The notes under the pieces: generated by a model
What the model was told of the DNA's origin: nothing
Seen by the model: the letters and a program-made list of their open reading frames with translations, nothing else
Database searches by the model: none
Assembly (NCBI GenBank): GCA_025449475.1
Contig: JANWJM010000074.1
Coordinates: 1 to 11,666, forward strand
DNA: 11,666 nt
Source of the DNA: Thermoactinomycetaceae bacterium
GTDB lineage: Bacteria; Bacillota; Bacilli; Thermoactinomycetales; Thermoactinomycetaceae
Direction: 5' to 3'
In this document: one piece after another, positions 1-6,356 of the stretch
Position numbering within the stretch: the first letter of the stretch is position 1
Layout: each line of letters starts with the position of its first letter
Position numbers and translations under genes: made by a program

Positions 1-398
1 ATGGGTTGCCGAAGACAGGACAACGGTAGCCCCACCTGTTGTAACAATTCTCGGATCCGATGATCCATTTGCTCTGTGGGAATCGATTGGTTTTCCAAGC
101 TGAAGGCGATCTCTTCATCGACCCTTGGCATGCAAAATTGCGTATCAGGGTCTTGGAAGACAAAACCGATTTTTTTAGGGAGGGATTGGGAGCCAATCTT
201 AATCGGCACTGGGATCAGATCTGGAATAATGCCCGCCAACACTTGTAATAATGTTGACTTTCCACAGCCGGAAGCACCGATGAAAAGTACTCTCTCTCCC
301 GGTTGAATGTCAAGAGAGAGAGAAGAGAATGTTTTGGTGGGATGTTGTGGATAACGCAAATGAAGATCATGTAAGTAATAGCGATGTTCTGTGATCAA
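1..398 (-). CDS. ykoD: ECF-type ABC transporter ATP-binding protein, N-terminal part (YkoD-like)
   Basis: About 132 codons are present; the rest lies beyond the left edge. Reading the minus strand from a TTG start at 398-396, the protein has a Walker A loop (GASGCGKST, near residues 43-51) and a Q-loop region (FQDPDTQF, near residues 80-87) followed by the acidic segment typical of energy-coupling-factor ATPases. It would hydrolyse ATP at the inner face of the membrane to drive uptake through the S component encoded just upstream. The TTG start is preferred because GAGGTG lies 8 nt before it and because TTG overlaps the TGA stop of the upstream gene by 4 nt, implying translational coupling. 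The TPP riboswitch and YkoE-like neighbour point to thiamine-precursor (hydroxymethylpyrimidine) transport, where YkoD is a double ATPase. Whether this one carries two ATPase domains cannot be seen here, so the symbol rests on context. Confidence 0.85.
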   Translation of the reverse strand, partial: MITEHRYYLHDLHLRYPQHPTKTFSSLSLDIQPGERVLFIGASGCGKSTLLQVLAGIIPDLIPVPIKIGSQSLPKKIGFVFQDPDTQFCMPRVDEEIAFSLENQSIPTEQMDHRIRELLQQVGLPLSCLRQP

Positions 399-970
399 AT
401 GTTGTTCACCTCATCAGGATCGGTGGTACGATACATGGAGAGCGTTCCGGTTTTTTCAAGCATTTTTACAAGCCCATAGGCAATCCAACCGGTGAAAATC
501 ACGGAGCTTATCAGGCGAAAGAAGAGATAGAGACTTAAGTTCCAACCCGCTAATTCCAAATATCCTTTGACCCAATCAATGGAGAGAGAAGCGACTCCAG
601 AGGCGAAACCGGCGAGGGAGACGGCTAGGATGCTGGGTCGATAACGAAATAGCCATAAGATGAATTCAGCGAACAATCCTTGTAAAAATCCGTATAACAA
701 CACTTCGGCTCCTCCACCAACTCCGAGAAAGATCTCTCCGCTTGCAGCGGCCAATTCGGCGAGTAACGCGACACCGGGTTTGCGTATGATTAAGAATGCG
801 ACGGTCGCAGCCATGAACCAAAATCCGTAGCTTAGCTGTTCGATATGGAGTCCCAATGGTTTTAAGAGGTCATAAAAAGGATTCCAAAAATGATACAAAA
901 TACCAAATACCAGCGCACTAATAAAGGTGACAAGCAAATCGGGTAGACGCAATTTGTGTGTCATTTTCAT
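395..970 (-). CDS. ykoE: ECF transporter substrate-binding S component, YkoE family (thiamine/HMP uptake)
   Basis: A 191-aa integral membrane protein with about five to six hydrophobic segments (roughly residues 11-28, 48-62, 66-84, 88-108, 114-130, 145-170). The segment RKPGVALLAELAAASGEI (63-80) is the signature I recognise from YkoE proteins, followed by a GAEVLLYGFLQG stretch. It would bind thiamine or its pyrimidine precursor and work with the ATPase encoded downstream. The reading frame is open further upstream to 1045, but that would put the start inside the TPP aptamer and the terminator. The ATG at 970 (or 964) follows GGGAGG directly and is the sensible start. It lies downstream of a TPP riboswitch and attenuator, so expression should fall when thiamine pyrophosphate is plentiful. 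The family call is from memory of the motif, supported by the riboswitch and the ATPase neighbour. Confidence 0.85.
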   Translation of the reverse strand: MKMTHKLRLPDLLVTFISALVFGILYHFWNPFYDLLKPLGLHIEQLSYGFWFMAATVAFLIIRKPGVALLAELAAASGEIFLGVGGGAEVLLYGFLQGLFAEFILWLFRYRPSILAVSLAGFASGVASLSIDWVKGYLELAGWNLSLYLFFRLISSVIFTGWIAYGLVKMLEKTGTLSMYRTTDPDEVNNI

Positions 971-980
971 TTTTCCTCCC

Positions 981-1012
981 AAAAAAACCCATACTCGTAG
1001 AGAGCATGGGTT
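981..1012 (-). terminator. Riboswitch-controlled intrinsic terminator
   Basis: On the minus strand AACCCATGCTC pairs with GAGTATGGGTT around a UCUAC loop, followed by seven T (987-981, partly shared with the stem). It ends just before the Shine-Dalgarno of the YkoE-like gene. The loop side UCUCUACG (minus strand, about 1004-997) can instead pair with CGUAGGGA at the 3' edge of the aptamer, giving an antiterminator that forms when TPP is absent. Confidence 0.9.
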
Positions 1013-1028
1013 TGATGTTTCCATTTGC

Positions 1029-1110
1029 TCCACTTCCCTACGCAAGTATCAACTTACAGGTTCAAAGGGTTCGAGTTGCCTCGTCTCAATCCGAAGATTC
1101 CCCTAGTGGA
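1029..1110 (-). promoter_or_regulatory. TPP riboswitch aptamer (THI element)
   Basis: On the minus strand the conserved TPP-aptamer blocks occur in order: TCCACTAGGGG at the 5' side, GGATTGAGACGAG (the CUGAGA-like block, here TTGAGA), ACCCTTTGAACCTG (thi box, 1070-1057) and GCGTAGGGAAGTGGA at the 3' side. P1 forms between TCCACT (1110-1105) and AGTGGA (1034-1029). It sits in the leader of the YkoE-like gene and senses thiamine pyrophosphate. Confidence 0.96.
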
Positions 1111-1142
1111 TCGACCGAATATCATTTATTTTAGACATTTTT

Positions 1143-1172
1143 ACTATAGCATAAGATTGGGAAGGGGGGCAA
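1143..1172 (-). promoter_or_regulatory. Candidate promoter of the thiamine-transport operon
   Basis: On the minus strand TTGCCC (1172-1167) and TATAGT (1148-1143) are separated by 18 nt and lie about 35 nt upstream of the TPP aptamer. The -35 is a partial match and TATGCT just upstream is an alternative -10, so the exact boxes are uncertain. Confidence 0.4.
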
Positions 1173-1272
1173 TTGAACGAATCATCTGAAGGGAGATTGT
1201 AAGCATGTTTCCGCGGCTTTTTTCATGATTCTTTCATCATTCGCTTAAAGGCTTGTCGATGCTTCATTCACG

Positions 1273-1320
1273 TTGACAAATGTTTTCATATGTAATATTT
1301 TTATTACATATGAAAACATT
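1273..1320 (+). promoter_or_regulatory. Promoter overlapped by a perfect 18-6-18 inverted repeat (probable ArsR-type operator)
   Basis: A TTGACA -35 (1273-1278) and TATTTT -10 (1296-1301) are 17 nt apart. The arms AATGTTTTCATATGTAAT (1279-1296) and ATTACATATGAAAACATT (1303-1320) are exact reverse complements around ATTTTT, so the left arm fills the spacer and the right arm covers the start-site region. A protein bound here would block RNA polymerase. The second gene of the operon encodes an ArsR-type regulator, the obvious candidate for binding it. Confidence 0.8.
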
Positions 1321-1343
1321 ATTTTAGAAAGGAGCGGATCAAA

Positions 1344-1727
1344 ATGGGCGTGCCCTTTATTAAAGTCTCTGTGATCTATTTTTTCATAGGGGTTAGTTTG
1401 GGATTTTATATGGGGGTTACCGATTCATTTCAATTCACATCTGCCCATGCACATGTCAATTTACTCGGCTGGGTTTCGCTCGCGGTTTCAGGGGTCATTT
1501 ATCAGATCTTTCCGGTAGCTGGAAACCATCGATTGGCGGACTATCATTTTTGGCTGATGATGGCTGGGGTCCCGTTGCTATTCTTTGCCATGATCTGTTT
1601 TGGACTCGGTCAATCGGACATCGGCGAACCAGTGAGCGGATTAGGTGGGCTTTTAATGATCATGGGTGTTGTGGTCTTTATGGTGAACGTCATTAAAAAT
1701 GTGAATGTTAAGGCTGAAGAGAGATGA
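1344..1727 (+). CDS. Stand-alone haem-copper oxidase subunit I-like membrane protein
   Basis: A 127-aa protein with four hydrophobic segments (about 7-24, 38-57, 68-88, 97-117). The motif SAHAHVNLLGWVSLAVSG (33-50), with H35 and H37, matches the histidine-containing helix of the cbb3/NorB branch of haem-copper oxidase subunit I, but the protein is roughly a quarter of the length of a full subunit. Short proteins of this kind are often annotated as cytochrome-c oxidase in Bacillales. It cannot be a complete oxidase; it may bind haem or sense a gas ligand in the membrane, which is inference. AAAGGAG lies about 9 nt upstream of the ATG. It is the first gene of a three-gene operon and overlaps the regulator gene by 4 nt (ATGA). 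The operator-like palindrome in its promoter suggests repression by the neighbouring regulator. Confidence 0.8.
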   Translation: MGVPFIKVSVIYFFIGVSLGFYMGVTDSFQFTSAHAHVNLLGWVSLAVSGVIYQIFPVAGNHRLADYHFWLMMAGVPLLFFAMICFGLGQSDIGEPVSGLGGLLMIMGVVVFMVNVIKNVNVKAEER

Positions 1728-2053
1728 GTGAACCAATCAATGGAAATGAACTCCTTGCATTATTTGAAGCACTGTCCAATCCTCATCGACTGAGAATTAT
1801 ATCCATTCTAACTAGCGGGCGGAAATATGTTAGCCAACTAGCGAGAGCAGCGGAATTAAGCCGACCTTTGCTTTATATGCATCTAAAAAAATTGGAAAAG
1901 GCGAAGATTGTAAAAACCGAAATGGAAGTGTCGGATGATGGAAAAGCATTGAAATACTATACCTTGATTCCTTTCGATTTCCATATTACCCCAGATCGGA
2001 TTCGTGAAGCGGTAAAGACTTTAACCATTCAAAAGAAAGAAGGGAAAAAGTGA
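1724..2053 (+). CDS. ArsR-type winged-helix transcriptional regulator
   Basis: A 109-aa DNA-binding protein. The opening LFEALSNPHRLRIISIL (13-29) is typical of ArsR/HTH_20 regulators, and YVSQLARAAELSRPLLYMHL (35-54) is the helix-turn-helix with the recognition helix at its end. The following LEKAKIVKTEMEVSDDGKAL is the wing. I see no cysteine or histidine metal site, so it is probably not a metal sensor. The gene starts within the stop of the oxidase-like gene (ATGA) and is followed at once by the membrane/coiled-coil gene, so all three should be co-translated. It probably autoregulates through the 18-6-18 inverted repeat at 1279-1320. The signal it responds to is unknown; a membrane partner in the same operon is possible. 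Confidence 0.85.
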   Translation: MSEPINGNELLALFEALSNPHRLRIISILTSGRKYVSQLARAAELSRPLLYMHLKKLEKAKIVKTEMEVSDDGKALKYYTLIPFDFHITPDRIREAVKTLTIQKKEGKK

Positions 2054-2319
2054 TGAAAGAAGAGGTCATTTATGGATTAGCAGGAATGGCGTTTGTTATC
2101 TTGTTATTTGGACTTGTAGTGATTATTATTGTTTCGCTCACCAAGGTTTGGCAGACAAAAATTAAAACAGTGAAGGAGGAATTGTATCAAAAACAAGCTG
2201 CAGAAGCGCTCGAAGCGCAAAAAAAGACAGCCAGTTTAAATGAGAAACTGGTACAGGAAATCGCAGAAGTGAAAGAGCGTCTTGCTTCCATTGAGAAAGT
2301 TTTAAAAGAAGTAGAATGA
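2053..2319 (+). CDS. Small membrane protein with one N-terminal helix and a cytoplasmic coiled coil
   Basis: An 88-aa protein with one strong transmembrane segment (about residues 6-29, rich in V, I, L, F) followed by a charged helical region (30-88) in which hydrophobic residues recur with coiled-coil spacing, ending SIEKVLKEVE. The layout resembles PspB-like proteins (one helix, then a charged heptad region), but I cannot claim homology. The ATG at 2053 overlaps the preceding TGA by one base. A GTG at 2050 would add one residue, but AGGG is better spaced for the ATG. Being last in the operon with an ArsR-type regulator and a haem-oxidase-like protein, it could hold the regulator or the first protein at the membrane; that is inference. 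Confidence 0.7.
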   Translation: MKEEVIYGLAGMAFVILLFGLVVIIIVSLTKVWQTKIKTVKEELYQKQAAEALEAQKKTASLNEKLVQEIAEVKERLASIEKVLKEVE

Positions 2320-2345
2320 TTCAGATCAACGATTTTACTTGGATC

Positions 2346-2379
2346 AAAAAAAAGACCTTTAACAGAAAGGTCTTTTTTT
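2346..2379. terminator. Bidirectional intrinsic terminator
   Basis: AAAAAAAGACCTTT and AAAGGTCTTTTTTT are exact reverse complements around AACAG. Both strands end in a T-run (seven T on plus, eight on minus). It separates the plus-strand oxidase-like operon from the convergent AraC-type gene and should terminate both. Confidence 0.92.
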
Positions 2380-2432
2380 GATGCTTATTCGTTGGAAAAG
2401 TGTAGATATGGTCTGATGAACATGAGCTGTTG

Positions 2433-2950
2433 ATCATTTAATCCCTTTTCCGTACGGGAATCCAAATTTCGCTATAAGCCTCGTCTTTTTGATGCGGATC
2501 CAATTTGGTAAACGAAAAAGAAGGGAGATGGATCACTTCATAGTCGGAAGAAGGAAGCCATTCTGCATAGATTTTGGCCATTGTCTGTTGCAAGGTGGAT
2601 GGGAAAGGTCCTTTATTGGGGAATATTGCCCAAGTACAGGCCTCCACAGGGATTTTTTCAAGTTGATCACTCACTTCATTTTTGGTGGTCAATACTCCAA
2701 TTAAGTGGGTTAAATATCCCTCTTCTTTTAGGAAGTGAGCATCAGCATCGTAAGAAGCGTTCACAATTTCAAAGGGCTCAATGTTTTGTAGAGCATGCAT
2801 CTCTTTTTTCTGTTCCTCGGTGATGCTTTCTGCAAGCTCTACAATCTCCTGGTTAATTCCTTCAAACTGCATGGGAACACGTTTACTAACACCGACTAAA
2901 TGAAACGCAGGTTTTTCTTCGAGTCGAAACTCCATCGATGTTCCTCCTTT
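2433..2950 (-). promoter_or_regulatory. Internal ribosome binding site and possible second product (GyrI-like domain alone)
   Basis: Inside the AraC-type gene, AAAGGAGG (2950-2943) stands 7 nt before an in-frame ATG (2935-2933) that is residue 124, exactly where the effector domain begins. Translation from there would give a free 165-residue GyrI-like protein ending at the same stop codon (2440-2438). The Shine-Dalgarno match is as good as any in the window. It could still be chance, because Lys-Gly-Gly codons produce it. Confidence 0.4.
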
Positions 2951-3304
2951 TACAGTGATGATGAATGACAGTTTGGGAAATGATTTGTGAATCCCTTTTT
3001 TGGGAACGTCGGAAGGTAACACCCCACTCCACTTTTTAAATGCTCTGGAAAACCCTTCGACGGTTTGGTAACCATATTTAAACGCGACATCTGTTACCTT
3101 TTCTCCATGCAACAAATCTTTGTTTGCTTCCGATAGTTTTCTATTTTTAATATATTCGTTGAGTGTCATTCCTGAAAGATAAAAGAAGATTTTTCGAAAG
3201 TGGTGGTCTGGGACTCCGGCGTAGGCAGAAATCTCCTCAAGGGAACATTTCTCTGTCAAGTGATCTTCAATATAGTCGATCACTTGATTTAACTCTTTTA
3301 GCAA
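2438..3304 (-). CDS. AraC-family regulator with GyrI-like effector-binding domain
   Basis: A 288-aa protein in two parts. Residues 1-105 are an AraC-type DNA-binding domain with two helix-turn-helix units, SLEEISAYAGVPDHHFRKIF (21-40) and VTDVAFKYGYQTVEGFSRAF (70-89), followed by the KWSGVLPSDV signature. Residues about 124-288 look like a GyrI-like small-molecule binding domain, with a typical MEFRLEEKPAFHLVGVSKRV opening and an EIWIPVRKRD end. B. subtilis YdeE has this layout. The start is TTG at 3304 with AAAGGAGGG just upstream. It lies 106 nt downstream of the response regulator gene. An extended -10 (TGCTATGAT, minus strand, TATGAT at 3333-3328) suggests its own promoter, though the -35 is poor. 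An internal Shine-Dalgarno and ATG precede the effector domain. Its ligand is unknown; multidrug or stress control is typical of the family. Confidence 0.88.
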   Translation of the reverse strand: MLKELNQVIDYIEDHLTEKCSLEEISAYAGVPDHHFRKIFFYLSGMTLNEYIKNRKLSEANKDLLHGEKVTDVAFKYGYQTVEGFSRAFKKWSGVLPSDVPKKGIHKSFPKLSFIITVKGGTSMEFRLEEKPAFHLVGVSKRVPMQFEGINQEIVELAESITEEQKKEMHALQNIEPFEIVNASYDADAHFLKEEGYLTHLIGVLTTKNEVSDQLEKIPVEACTWAIFPNKGPFPSTLQQTMAKIYAEWLPSSDYEVIHLPSFSFTKLDPHQKDEAYSEIWIPVRKRD

Positions 3305-3410
3305 ACAATCCCTCCTTTCGCGTCTCCATCATAGCAAAATAACATGGTCGTTCCTTGACTTTGTTGGATAAAAAAAATCGGATGTTCAATTACAGGATCA
3401 GTGGAACCTC

Positions 3411-4097
3411 TCATTTTCTAAATCGATAGCCGACTCCCCAAATGGTTTCAATATATTGGGGATGAGAGGGATCCTCTTCAATTTTCTCTCTAATTTTTCG
3501 AATGTGGACGGTGACGGTGCTTGCATCGCTCAGTGAATCAAATCCCCATATCCGTTCCATTAAATGTTCTTTGGAAAACACAATATTTGGGTTGGTCGCT
3601 AAATAGGTGAGTAGATCAAACTCTTTGGCTGTAAGTATTTTCTCCTGATTGTTGACGAAGACTCTTCTTGAGTCACGTTGAATCAAAAGTCCCCGGACTT
3701 GGATGTCATTGGGTGGTGGCGCATGGTTGATTAACCGTTCATATCTTGAAAGATGTGCTTTTACTCTTGCTACCAACTCATTGGGATTAAAAGGTTTTAC
3801 AATATAATCATCTGCTCCACGATCGAATCCTCGAATCTTATCAATATCGTCTTCTTTGGCTGTTACCATCAGAATGGGGATATTTAGGCTTTGCCGCAAC
3901 TTTTGACATAAATCAAATCCATCCATCTCTGGGAGCATAAGGTCTAAAAGAATCAGATGATAAGGGTTTGTCATGGCAAGCCGCCATCCTTCTTTGCCAG
4001 AAGTGGCGATATCGACGTCAAATCCATTGACTTCTAAATAGTCGCGTTCCAATTCAGCAATGTCTAATTCATCTTCAATAATTAAAATTTTTTTCAT
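3411..4097 (-). CDS. OmpR/PhoB-family response regulator
   Basis: A 228-aa two-component response regulator. The receiver domain (1-115) has the acidic pair E8-D9, phospho-acceptor D52 in LILLDLMLPEMDGFD, T79 and K101 (VKPF). The C-terminal winged helix (about 130-228) carries EFDLLTYLATNP, DASTVTVHIRKIREKI and the ending IWGVGYRFRK typical of the OmpR/PhoB effector. The frame is open upstream to 4145, but ATG at 4097 is chosen because AAGGTGATTCC precedes it, MKKILIIEDE is the normal opening and this ATG overlaps the kinase stop (ATGA). It is transcribed after the kinase, and phosphorylation by it should control DNA binding. Target genes cannot be read from the sequence; the AraC-type gene 106 nt downstream is one candidate. 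Confidence 0.95.
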   Translation of the reverse strand: MKKILIIEDELDIAELERDYLEVNGFDVDIATSGKEGWRLAMTNPYHLILLDLMLPEMDGFDLCQKLRQSLNIPILMVTAKEDDIDKIRGFDRGADDYIVKPFNPNELVARVKAHLSRYERLINHAPPPNDIQVRGLLIQRDSRRVFVNNQEKILTAKEFDLLTYLATNPNIVFSKEHLMERIWGFDSLSDASTVTVHIRKIREKIEEDPSHPQYIETIWGVGYRFRK

Positions 4098-5185
4098 GGA
4101 ATCACCTTGTGTAGTTGAAAAGAGATAGTGGTTCCCTGGCCCCATTCGCTGTGAGCCCAGATGGATCCGTGATGTGCTTCAATTATTTTTTTGGCGATGG
4201 ACAACCCCAGTCCGCTTCCACCAGTGGAGCGGCTTCTGGAAGGGTCTGGTCGATAAAAGCGATCGAAAATAAAGGGGAGATCTTTTTTTCGAATCCCTCT
4301 TCCGTTATCACTTATTTCCACAATCACCGAATCAGAGCGAGCGATTAGGCGGATCTCGATTTTTTTCTCTTCTTTATCCATGTATGTTAAGCTATTTTGA
4401 AGAATATTTGAAACCACTCGTTTGAGTTTTTCGCGATCCGCTTCTACGACAAAGGATTTATTTGGATCCGCGATCAGAGTAGCTGTACCGTTTTTCTTTT
4501 CAAAATGAAAGGAAAGCTCCTCCATCAAGTCGGAAAAAAAAGGGTATAAATCAACTTTTTCAAAGTGAAAAGGAATCTGCTGTAAATCTAACTTGGAATA
4601 AAGAAACAATTCATCGATGAGTCCGTCCATGTTTTCAACGGTTTTTTGGATGATACTGAAATATCGATCCATTTTTTCAGGAGTTTGGGCGACGCCGTCC
4701 TGAATCCCTTTGAGATACCCTTTGAGGGTGGTCAGAGGGGTTTTTAAATCATGGGAAATGCCTGCAATAAGTTCTTGCCGGTTTTTTTCATATTGGGACT
4801 GAGCCAATTGGGCATTTTTCAGTTTCAGGCGCATTGATTCAAATGTACGTACAAGTTCGCCCAATTCGTCTTTTTGATTGGATACTACTTGATATTCGAA
4901 GTCCCCTTCACTGATTTTTTTCGCTGCAACAGATAGCTTTTCAATTGGTCGGATAATGCTTTTTGAAACATAATAGGTTAGGCAACCATTTGTAAACATT
5001 AAAATCAGTATGGCTGCAATCATTCGAGAACGAATGAACAGCTTTAGCGTGTCTCCTTCCGGACTTCCTTTTAACACAACAAACAGTAGATAACCTAAAA
5101 TGGCATCGGCCAATAGGATCGACAGCCCTGGAAGGACAATCATACCAAGGTTTGATAAAATTAATCGTTTTTTAATCGACATCAT
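4094..5185 (-). CDS. Two-component sensor histidine kinase (HAMP, HisKA, HATPase_c)
   Basis: A 363-aa membrane kinase (positions below count from this start). Two transmembrane segments (about 10-37 and 55-72) are separated by only about 15-18 residues, so there is almost no outer sensor domain. A HAMP linker follows (about 73-125). The H-box GISHDLKTPLTTLKGYL has the phospho-acceptor at H145. The N-box NILQNS, G1 DNGRGI (about 293-298) and G2 GGSGLGL (about 322-328) are all intact, with the F-box FIFDRFYR between them. It passes phosphate to the response regulator whose gene overlaps by 4 nt. A GTG two codons upstream and an ATG one codon downstream are alternative starts; AAAGGTGAGG precedes all three. 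The short loop suggests sensing in or at the membrane, as in envelope-stress or antibiotic-sensing kinases of Firmicutes. Confidence 0.93.
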   Translation of the reverse strand: MMSIKKRLILSNLGMIVLPGLSILLADAILGYLLFVVLKGSPEGDTLKLFIRSRMIAAILILMFTNGCLTYYVSKSIIRPIEKLSVAAKKISEGDFEYQVVSNQKDELGELVRTFESMRLKLKNAQLAQSQYEKNRQELIAGISHDLKTPLTTLKGYLKGIQDGVAQTPEKMDRYFSIIQKTVENMDGLIDELFLYSKLDLQQIPFHFEKVDLYPFFSDLMEELSFHFEKKNGTATLIADPNKSFVVEADREKLKRVVSNILQNSLTYMDKEEKKIEIRLIARSDSVIVEISDNGRGIRKKDLPFIFDRFYRPDPSRSRSTGGSGLGLSIAKKIIEAHHGSIWAHSEWGQGTTISFQLHKVIP

Positions 5186-5215
5186 CCTCACCTTTCAGTG
5201 GAAGGAATGCATGAA

Positions 5216-5230
5216 TGAAGTTCGACTTCA
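5216..5230. repeat. Small dyad in the leader of the kinase/regulator operon
   Basis: TGAAGT and ACTTCA flank TCG, giving an exact 6-3-6 inverted repeat about 30 nt upstream of the kinase start. It could be a regulator site or a short leader hairpin. No convincing -35/-10 pair was found in the 5186-5280 stretch. Confidence 0.3.
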
Positions 5231-5282
5231 GCGCTCTTCTTCATGGCTCATGTTAGTTTTCCCAAGAGGTCATTTGGAAAAT

Positions 5283-5319
5283 AAAAAACGCAAATTCTCT
5301 CATCAAAGAGAGAATTTGC
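5283..5319 (-). terminator. Intrinsic terminator of the RCC1-like operon
   Basis: GCAAATTCTCTC and GAGAGAATTTGC (5290-5319) are exact reverse complements around a 6-nt loop. On the minus strand the stem is followed by GTTTTTT. It lies about 90 nt past the stop of the RCC1-like gene and insulates the kinase operon from it. Confidence 0.9.
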
Positions 5320-5406
5320 ATTTGGTCTTATCTCTGTTTATGCTTGCGAAGGTAAGCGTTAGTGATTAAAACGACCACCCATCTCTCCTTGAAAATTAGC
5401 GATTCA

Positions 5407-6318
5407 TCATTGATTATGGATCGATTCGTCGGGCAGTTGGAGATTGCTCCAGTTGCTCACCTTGCACTGACCATATTCATTGTTTCCCACAGCCAATACA
5501 GTACCATCTTTTTTCAGTCCGACCGTATGAGCACAACCTGCAGCAATGGCTACGATATTGCGCCAATGACTGACGTTACATTGACCATATTGATTCCAAC
5601 CAACTGCTACCACCGTACCATTTGATCGAAGTCCAACGGTATGATTGCTTCCCGCTGCGATGGCGACAATATCAGACCAATCGCTGACATCGCATTGTCC
5701 ATATCGATCATTTCCCACAGCCAATACGGTACCATTCTTTTTTAATCCAACCGTATGCAGATACCCGGTTGCGATCGCGATGATCTGTTGCCAGTCACGG
5801 ACCTGACATTGCTGATACCGATTATTCCCTGTAGCGACTAAAGTGCCATTTGATGTCAACCCGATGGTATGCCAATCCCCTGCCGATACAGCCACAATAT
5901 CTTGCCAGTGGCTTACATCGCATTGGCCCTCACGATTTCGACCAACCGCTACCACCGTACCATCCACTTTGACTCCGAGGGTACGACGCCAACCGGCGGC
6001 GATTGATACAATCTCGCGCCAGTTGTTTACATTGCATTGACCCTGTTGATTCCAACCGACAGCTACGACAGTTCCATTTGATTGAAGACCGACTGTATGA
6101 GCATTTCCTGTGTTTGTGGCCATATGAACACTACTTGCTGCAACGGCTACGATATTGCGCCAACCGCTTAGATCACATTGCCCATATCGATTATCTCCCA
6201 CAGCCAACACCGTACCATCTGCTTTTAGTCCAACGGTATGACGCCGCCCCGCAGATATTGATTTCTTTGGCCATTGTTTCTCCTGCATTAAACGTTCTTT
6301 GGGTGAAATGGAATTCAT
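5407..6318 (-). CDS. RCC1-like seven-repeat beta-propeller protein
   Basis: A 303-aa protein built almost wholly of seven repeats that open with HTVGL-type motifs at residues 27, 74, 112, 150, 188, 226 and 264. The period is exactly 38 residues except after the first repeat, which carries 9 extra residues (MATNTGNAH region, about 66-74). Each repeat has the pattern DGTVxAVGxNxxGQCxVSxW followed by IVAIAAG. This is the RCC1/ATS1 propeller repeat, and seven repeats match a closed seven-bladed ring. Each repeat keeps one Cys and one Trp. No signal peptide, membrane segment or anchor is visible, so it is predicted cytoplasmic. AAGGAGGG stands 5 nt before the ATG. It follows the DUF6220-like gene by 38 nt, so they probably share a transcript. 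Bacterial RCC1-like proteins mostly lack known roles; protein binding is the general guess. Confidence 0.9.
   Translation of the reverse strand: MNSISPKERLMQEKQWPKKSISAGRRHTVGLKADGTVLAVGDNRYGQCDLSGWRNIVAVAASSVHMATNTGNAHTVGLQSNGTVVAVGWNQQGQCNVNNWREIVSIAAGWRRTLGVKVDGTVVAVGRNREGQCDVSHWQDIVAVSAGDWHTIGLTSNGTLVATGNNRYQQCQVRDWQQIIAIATGYLHTVGLKKNGTVLAVGNDRYGQCDVSDWSDIVAIAAGSNHTVGLRSNGTVVAVGWNQYGQCNVSHWRNIVAIAAGCAHTVGLKKDGTVLAVGNNEYGQCKVSNWSNLQLPDESIHNQ
5444..6240 (-). repeat. Tandem 114-bp coding repeats (seven units)
   Basis: The seven RCC1-like repeats are also recognisable in the DNA: blocks such as accgtaccatttgat, ccatatcgatt and gcgatggcgacaatat recur every 114 bp, with the first unit 27 bp longer. 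The similarity suggests recent duplication within the gene. It is a coding repeat, not a CRISPR array. Confidence 0.8.
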
Positions 6319-6356
6319 GTATTCCCTCCTTGCATATGCGGTCTTTTATGATTCTA

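Noticed and set aside
971..1045. Upstream start for the YkoE-like gene at 1045
   Set aside because: It lies within the TPP aptamer and terminator; the Shine-Dalgarno is at 979-975.
2489..2823. Two plus-strand frames opposite the AraC-type gene
   Set aside because: They are shadows of the GyrI-like domain, without ribosome sites.
3334..3410. A terminator between the response regulator and AraC-type genes
   Set aside because: A T-run is present on the minus strand but the preceding pairing is too weak and irregular to call.
4098..4145. Upstream start for the response regulator at 4145
   Set aside because: It would add 16 residues not seen in receivers and overlap the kinase tail; ATG at 4097 has a ribosome site and the normal MKKILIIEDE opening.
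5444..6240. Regular 114-bp repeats that might suggest a CRISPR or satellite array
   Set aside because: Units are too long, have no unique spacers, and encode RCC1-type blades in one open frame.
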